DNA from: CAZPEV01 sp964585635
Lineage (GTDB): Bacteria; Zixibacteria; MSB-5A5; GN15; JAAZOE01
Direction: 5' to 3'
Assembly: GCA_964585635.1 (NCBI GenBank)
Contig: CAZPEV010000021.1
Location: forward strand, 1 to 29,398
DNA length: 29,398 nt
Shown here: in pieces, positions 25,584 through 29,398 of the stretch
How the letters are laid out: the number at the start of each line of letters is the position of its first letter
Position numbering within the stretch: position 1 is the first letter of the stretch
Position numbers and translations under genes: made by a program
Notes under the pieces: model-generated
The model's database searches: none
The model's input: the letters and a program-made list of their open reading frames with translations, nothing else
What the model was told of the DNA's origin: nothing

Positions 25584-25819
25584 ATCAGTTGTGCCTCCAC
25601 GCCCGCCCGGATCGACTGTTCGTGACCCGGCGTCCAAGACGCCACCAGACCCGCAGACGCATCTTTACCGGCGCCATCATCGGATTCCGTCGAGTCCGCC
25701 TCCGGGCGCCTGCGCGGGGCGCGGGCCATCTTCCCGTTCACCCCGGTCGCGCAGGCGCCCGTCCTTGCCCCCATATTGAGGTCAACGGTCGCTGCCAAGA
25801 TTGTCGTTTGTCCCTGCAT
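25574..25819 (-). CDS. Doubtful 81-codon ORF preceding cheA
   Basis: MQGQTTILAATVDLNMGARTG... with no recognised domain, rich in Ala, Gly and Arg, and no ribosome site before its ATG. It is listed for two positional reasons. Its stop overlaps the second cheA start codon (25577) as ATGA, and it begins about 23 bases downstream of a sigma28-like promoter motif. Otherwise this would be a long untranslated leader. Confidence 0.22.
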   Translation of the reverse strand: MQGQTTILAATVDLNMGARTGACATGVNGKMARAPRRRPEADSTESDDGAGKDASAGLVASWTPGHEQSIRAGVEAQLIWL

Positions 25820-25841
25820 TCTGTCTGTATGCGTCGCCGGT

Positions 25842-25870
25842 TAATCGGCCGACCCTCCACTTAACTTAAT
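25842..25870 (-). promoter_or_regulatory. Candidate sigma28 (FliA-type) promoter of the chemosensory operon
   Basis: Minus strand: TTAAGTTA (25862-25869) and GCCGATTA (25842-25849), separated by 12 bases. The enteric consensus is TAAAGTTT-N11-GCCGATAA, so matches are 6/8 and 7/8 with a spacer one base longer. FliA-type promoters commonly drive che operons. It lies about 260 bases before the cheA ATG. Whether this lineage uses the same consensus is not known to me. Confidence 0.4.
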
Positions 25871-25891
25871 CCGTGGCCGACGGTTCTGGGC

Positions 25892-25970
25892 GGGGCAATG
25901 GACCCGACGCGCACTCCGATGCAAATTCCAAGCTGTGGATCACTGATGCAGTTCAAAGAACCATTGCCCC
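25892..25970. repeat. Separated 10-bp perfect inverted repeat upstream of the chemosensory operon
   Basis: GGGGCAATGG (25892-25901) and its exact complement CCATTGCCCC (25961-25970), 59 bases apart centre-free. Similarity stops sharply at both ends of the arms. It lies upstream of the sigma28-like motif and could be a pair of regulator-binding sites or a chance match. Confidence 0.35.
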
Positions 25971-26043
25971 ACTTATATAGGGCCGTTTCTTCTTTTCCGT
26001 ACTCACAAGATTCGACTGGAGCGCCATTACCTCGATGCGGATT

Positions 26044-26064
26044 TATTGCGTAGGTATTGCGTAG
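26044..26064. repeat. Short tandem repeat just after the LuxR/PAS gene
   Basis: TATTGCGTAG occurs twice, one base apart (26044-26053 and 26055-26064). It is followed by a small AGCGCG/CGCGCT hairpin reaching the stop codon at 26077. No T-run is present, so it is not a convincing terminator. Confidence 0.4.
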
Positions 26065-26076
26065 CGCGATCCGCGC

Positions 26077-29000
26077 TCAGCGGTTCTTATTGTTGCGGAG
26101 ATAGGTGGATAAATTGATATCCTGGTTCTGAACCTGGAGTTTGCGGCGAACGGATTCCCGGTGCTTATGGATGGTCGACACGGATACGTTCAGGAGTTCC
26201 GCGATTTGCTTGGACGACCGCCCCTTGATTATCTGCTCGCAAATTTCCGCCTCTCGCGGCGACAGCGTGCCAAGATTCATTTCAAACGTCTTCACCCCCG
26301 CGCCTATGATCGAATCCAGGGCGTCCTCCAGCGCGGTCACGTCTTTGCCGTTGGGCGATCCCTCGTTTCGGCGCAGCTTCTTGACTATCGGAGTCAGAGT
26401 CTGTTCAACGCTTGAGCAGATGTCATGCCGGTATTCTTCCCTCTCCTGCTCGAGATGCTCAAGGATGGTCTGCAGAGCGATATTCTTATCCGTCAAGGCC
26501 TGATGCTCGAGCCGCAGCTGCTCGTTGGCCACGCGCAATTTCTCATAGGCCCGCATCCGCTCGATTTCGGCGGCCGCCTGGGCCGCCGCCACGGTCATTA
26601 AGGACCGGGCCGGCGCGATCAATTCCTCCGGTATCGCTTTGTCGTCCATGACTACCAGCAGACCCAGCCATTCCCCGGCGGCGCCGAACAACGGCGCTCC
26701 CATAAAACTCTCGACACCTAACGTCGCCAGGCGGTCATCGTGCGGGAATCGTTGCCGGACATCATTGGTGTACATGCAGCCGGTCTTGCCGACGATGGTC
26801 TCGCCGGGCGTGCCGACCAGATCATAGTCGTAATTCCGGTCGAATTTCGTGCCATTCCAGATGGCCAGAGTTCGAGCTCGCCCGGGGGCCGATTCCACCC
26901 CTTCCGCGACGTGGGCGTAGCGGCACCCGAATCCTTCCGCGATGTGGCGTACCAGCGAACGGAAGAACTGCCGGCCGATGCCCGTCGAGGTCCCTCTGAC
27001 CAATGATTTCAGCATCGCTTCGGCTCGTTTGATTTCTGTGGCATCGGCAAACACCACCACCCCGGCGACGATCTCGCCGGCGGCACTGCGCACCGGGGCC
27101 GCGTTGACCAGCACCCACCGGCCCGAGCCGTCGCTGTTTCGAACAATCGCCTCCAGATTTCTCGTCGTCTTCCCGTGGAGAATCGCCTGGGACAAGGGCA
27201 GCTCTTCAGAATCGTACGGAGTGCCGTCGGGTCGAAATACCTGCCAGCTCTGCGCGTGCAACGTCTTGGGAATATCGGCAACCGGATCGGTGGCGATACC
27301 ACGGATGCGCAAAGCCGCGCGATTGACGATCCTGTTTCTGCCGTCGGGAGCTTCGGCAATGATAATTCCCGCGGTCGATTGGTCGATCGCGGCCGAAAGC
27401 AGCGCTTTGGTCTGGGCCAGCTCTTGCTGCGCGAGCTTCATCTCGGTGATATCCCGTATGTTGGCCAGGAGATGGGTCTGCCCCCCGAAGGTAATTGTCT
27501 CGGCCGATATCAGACTGATTATGTGATTCCCCGACTTGGCCCGAAACACGGCTTCCATATTCCGCACATGACCATTTGTCTCCAAAGCCTTGACCATCTT
27601 GGCGCGGTCATCGGGGTTCGACCACAATTCCAGGTCCAGAACGGTTTTCCCCAGCGCCTCTTCCCTTGTGTACCCGGTCGCACGCTCGAAACCGGCATTC
27701 GCGTCCAGAATGGTACCACCAGACAAAGAGGTTATGACGATCGAGTCGGGCGATGAATCAAAGGCTTTGGAATACTTCTCTTCCGACAAGCGCAATGCCT
27801 CTGCCGCCATTTTCTGCTCGGTAATATCATGGGCGACGGATAGGGTCCCCGTGACGGTGCCGGCGGCGTCTTTGAGAACCTTGCACCACCAGGCCAGGAG
27901 GCACTTCCTGCCGTCCCGGCGGCGCTGCCAGGATTCGACATAGATCAGATCTTCTTTTCCGAGAAACAGCGGCAATACCGTTTCATACACTCCCTGCTCA
28001 CCGACAAAATAGTCACTCGCCTCATGGCCAAGCACATCCTCTCCGAAGAAATCGTACCCCGCCTTATTGGCCCAGGTATATACCTTATGGTGGTCGACTT
28101 CCATGATGATGTCCGGCACCGAAGCCAACAAGGCCTCGTTTCGGGAGGACACGGCGCGCAATCTTTCTTCCGCCTGCTTGCGTTCGGTGATATCGGTGTG
28201 GGTGCCGAACATCATGAGTGGCTTGCCGTCTTCGGTGCGAGTGATGACGCGGCCACGGTCGTGAACCCAGATCCAATGGCCGTCCTTGTGTTTTATCCGA
28301 CATTCGCAGTCATAGTAGGGTCGTTCACCCGTGAAATGCCGCTCCAGCAGTTCGGCGGATTGATTCAAATCGTCGGGATGGGCGAACGTTTCCCAGGTCT
28401 TGATGTTGACCGGCGCCAACTCAGCGAGCGTATAGCCGATCATCTCCGCCCAGGTCTCGTTAAAGACGGTTTCCCCGGTTTGAACGTTCCATTCCCAGGT
28501 ACCGACGCGGGTACCTTCGATGATACTCTCCAACCGCCAGCGCGCATCCCGCAGGGCCTTTTCCGCCTGCTTTCGCTCAACAATCTCTTTTTCAAGCTTC
28601 CGCAGTGCCACCGCCATGTCGGCCCGGGTGGCTTCATCCGTCCTCAGCAGGTTATCGATCTCATCCTCGATGGTTCGCGATGAGGGCCGAACGATAAACT
28701 CGTCGTAGGCGGAGCCGTTGGCAATGAAGGCGGTTTGATCCGCCAGGCAATTCGAGCCAAAGAGCCTGGAGCAATAGCCGGCCAGCTTGCCGGCCAGCAT
28801 CCCGCTTCCCCAGCAAACCCCGAGCGCTTTCTGATACCGTCCCTCCCAGCTATTAATTACTCGAAAGCGGCATTCCTTGCGATCCTCGTCAAGGCTTTGC
28901 AGGGCCCAATCGCCCCAGCCCGCCACCGCCGCAATATTGGCGATGGCCTTGAATCCCTCGCGGAAAGTCGGGAATTGGGAAATCGCCTGCCAATCTGCAG

Positions 29001-29319
29001 CCACGCTCTTGCGACCTTCACTCTCCAGAGCCAGGATGAATCGCTCCCGCCCCACCATTTCTTGAACGCCGGACATCAGCCCCGCCAAGGTCGTATCTAT
29101 CCACATCATTGCCACCGGAAGTCTTTCGAAGGTGCAGGCGCCGCTTTCAGGATGCCACGCCACATCGATATCAGATACGCGAATCTGTTTGACGTCCGGC
29201 TGCGGCCGATCGCTGATGTCTCGACTGGTCCCGGAAATTCCCAGTAGCGCATCCTCAATATCTCGCAGAGGATGAAGAGTTACGTCATATTCATGCGTCT
29301 TCCCGTCGGGCATTGACAT
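26077..29319 (-). CDS. Multidomain sensor/transcription factor: partial PAS, V4R-like, four PAS, GAF, LuxR-type HTH
   Basis: 1080 aa from ATG 29319. This start falls inside a domain: residues 1-35 (MSMPDGKTHEYDVTLHPLRD...GISGTSRDIS) are only the last third of a PAS/PAC unit. The same frame resumes upstream of a TGA at 29353-29355 and is open to the window edge, so the gene probably begins outside. Domains: V4R-like ligand-binding about 120-212 (GWGDWALQSL, RVINSWEG, LAGYCSRLFG); PAS about 260-380, 390-502, 512-628 and 636-765, each ending in a DIT/ATE PAC motif; GAF about 782-925; coiled coil about 925-985; LuxR/GerE helix-turn-helix about 1015-1075 (LSPREAEICEQIIKGRSSKQIAELLNVSVSTIHKHRESVRRKL). 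There is no histidine-kinase domain and no receiver, so it looks like a one-component cytoplasmic sensor binding DNA directly. It could regulate the adjacent chemosensory operon. Confidence 0.88.
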   Translation of the reverse strand: MSMPDGKTHEYDVTLHPLRDIEDALLGISGTSRDISDRPQPDVKQIRVSDIDVAWHPESGACTFERLPVAMMWIDTTLAGLMSGVQEMVGRERFILALESEGRKSVAADWQAISQFPTFREGFKAIANIAAVAGWGDWALQSLDEDRKECRFRVINSWEGRYQKALGVCWGSGMLAGKLAGYCSRLFGSNCLADQTAFIANGSAYDEFIVRPSSRTIEDEIDNLLRTDEATRADMAVALRKLEKEIVERKQAEKALRDARWRLESIIEGTRVGTWEWNVQTGETVFNETWAEMIGYTLAELAPVNIKTWETFAHPDDLNQSAELLERHFTGERPYYDCECRIKHKDGHWIWVHDRGRVITRTEDGKPLMMFGTHTDITERKQAEERLRAVSSRNEALLASVPDIIMEVDHHKVYTWANKAGYDFFGEDVLGHEASDYFVGEQGVYETVLPLFLGKEDLIYVESWQRRRDGRKCLLAWWCKVLKDAAGTVTGTLSVAHDITEQKMAAEALRLSEEKYSKAFDSSPDSIVITSLSGGTILDANAGFERATGYTREEALGKTVLDLELWSNPDDRAKMVKALETNGHVRNMEAVFRAKSGNHIISLISAETITFGGQTHLLANIRDITEMKLAQQELAQTKALLSAAIDQSTAGIIIAEAPDGRNRIVNRAALRIRGIATDPVADIPKTLHAQSWQVFRPDGTPYDSEELPLSQAILHGKTTRNLEAIVRNSDGSGRWVLVNAAPVRSAAGEIVAGVVVFADATEIKRAEAMLKSLVRGTSTGIGRQFFRSLVRHIAEGFGCRYAHVAEGVESAPGRARTLAIWNGTKFDRNYDYDLVGTPGETIVGKTGCMYTNDVRQRFPHDDRLATLGVESFMGAPLFGAAGEWLGLLVVMDDKAIPEELIAPARSLMTVAAAQAAAEIERMRAYEKLRVANEQLRLEHQALTDKNIALQTILEHLEQEREEYRHDICSSVEQTLTPIVKKLRRNEGSPNGKDVTALEDALDSIIGAGVKTFEMNLGTLSPREAEICEQIIKGRSSKQIAELLNVSVSTIHKHRESVRRKLQVQNQDINLSTYLRNNKNR

Positions 29320-29398
29320 GAACAGCCTGGTCGCAAGGGATGCCGCCGTTTCTCAGACTTTTCTTTGCAGCACCTGGGTTTCCGTGCAGGCGGCGTCG
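29320..29398 (-). pseudogene. Upstream PAS-coding frame separated from the LuxR/PAS gene by an in-frame TGA
   Basis: Continuing the frame of the downstream gene upstream of ATG 29319 gives ETAASLATRLF, a TGA at 29353-29355, then DAACTETQVLQRKV up to the window edge. A helix followed by a strand entering MPDGKTHEYDV is what the middle of a PAS domain looks like (compare the common pattern xxVLETGxxxxxE...MPDGxxxxY). The TGA therefore probably interrupts, or is misread within, a longer gene. The alternative is that translation really starts at 29319 and this is relic sequence. Confidence 0.5.

Noticed and set aside
1..29398. CRISPR array, insertion sequence, integrase, toxin-antitoxin or phage genes
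   Set aside because: No regularly spaced repeats, transposase/integrase motifs or terminal inverted repeats were seen anywhere in the window.

Overview
The window reads as a GC-rich Gram-negative bacterium. The best taxonomic clue is the pair of dockerin-like C-termini ending in GPAPCCP on two large secreted proteins, a style I associate with candidate phylum Zixibacteria and relatives in the FCB group. That assignment is an inference from protein style and needs a marker-gene check. The sequence looks metagenomic or draft in quality, because two otherwise convincing reading frames are each interrupted by a single in-frame TGA.

Layout. (1) 1-1326, plus strand: the C-terminal part of an RND multidrug-efflux pump. 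(2) 1489-8790, minus strand: three exported proteins. They are a Trp-rich DUF6600-type protein, a 1021-aa double beta-propeller protein (7 SBBP + 7 FG-GAP repeats, UnbV/ASPIC, dockerin), and an 877-aa propeller / amidotransferase-like / FnIII / dockerin protein. Each is followed by a copy of the same dispersed terminator-like repeat. (3) 9517-11001, plus strand: a CPBP membrane protease, a doubtful small ORF and a cupin. (4) 11154-12768, minus strand: a two-gene ABC-2 type exporter. (5) 12828-25870, minus strand: a 13-gene chemosensory operon. (6) 26077-29398, minus strand: a large V4R-PAS-PAS-PAS-PAS-GAF-LuxR sensor/transcription factor running off the right edge.

The chemosensory operon, in transcription order, is cheA, cheW, an outer-membrane porin-like gene, an sCache chemoreceptor (MCP), a FapA/DUF342 gene, cheX, cheY, cheR, cheD, an HDOD gene, cheY, cheX and cheB. 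It holds a complete signalling and adaptation set: receptor, coupling protein, kinase, two response regulators, two CheX-type phosphatases, and CheR/CheB/CheD. No flagellar gene lies in the window. From fapA to cheB most genes overlap or are separated by a few bases. A hairpin plus T-run closes the operon at about 12828, and a sigma28-like promoter motif lies about 260 bases before cheA. The porin between cheW and the MCP is the most unusual member. Its final 78 codons, including a porin-like strand ending in Phe, follow an in-frame TGA.

Points most worth following: the porin inside a chemotaxis operon and its TGA; the second in-frame TGA in the PAS/LuxR gene; the three-copy terminator repeat tied to the exported-protein genes; CheA with a GspE-N/MshEN-like module where P2 would be expected; and the possible sigma28 promoter preceding an 81-codon ORF that overlaps a cheA start codon.
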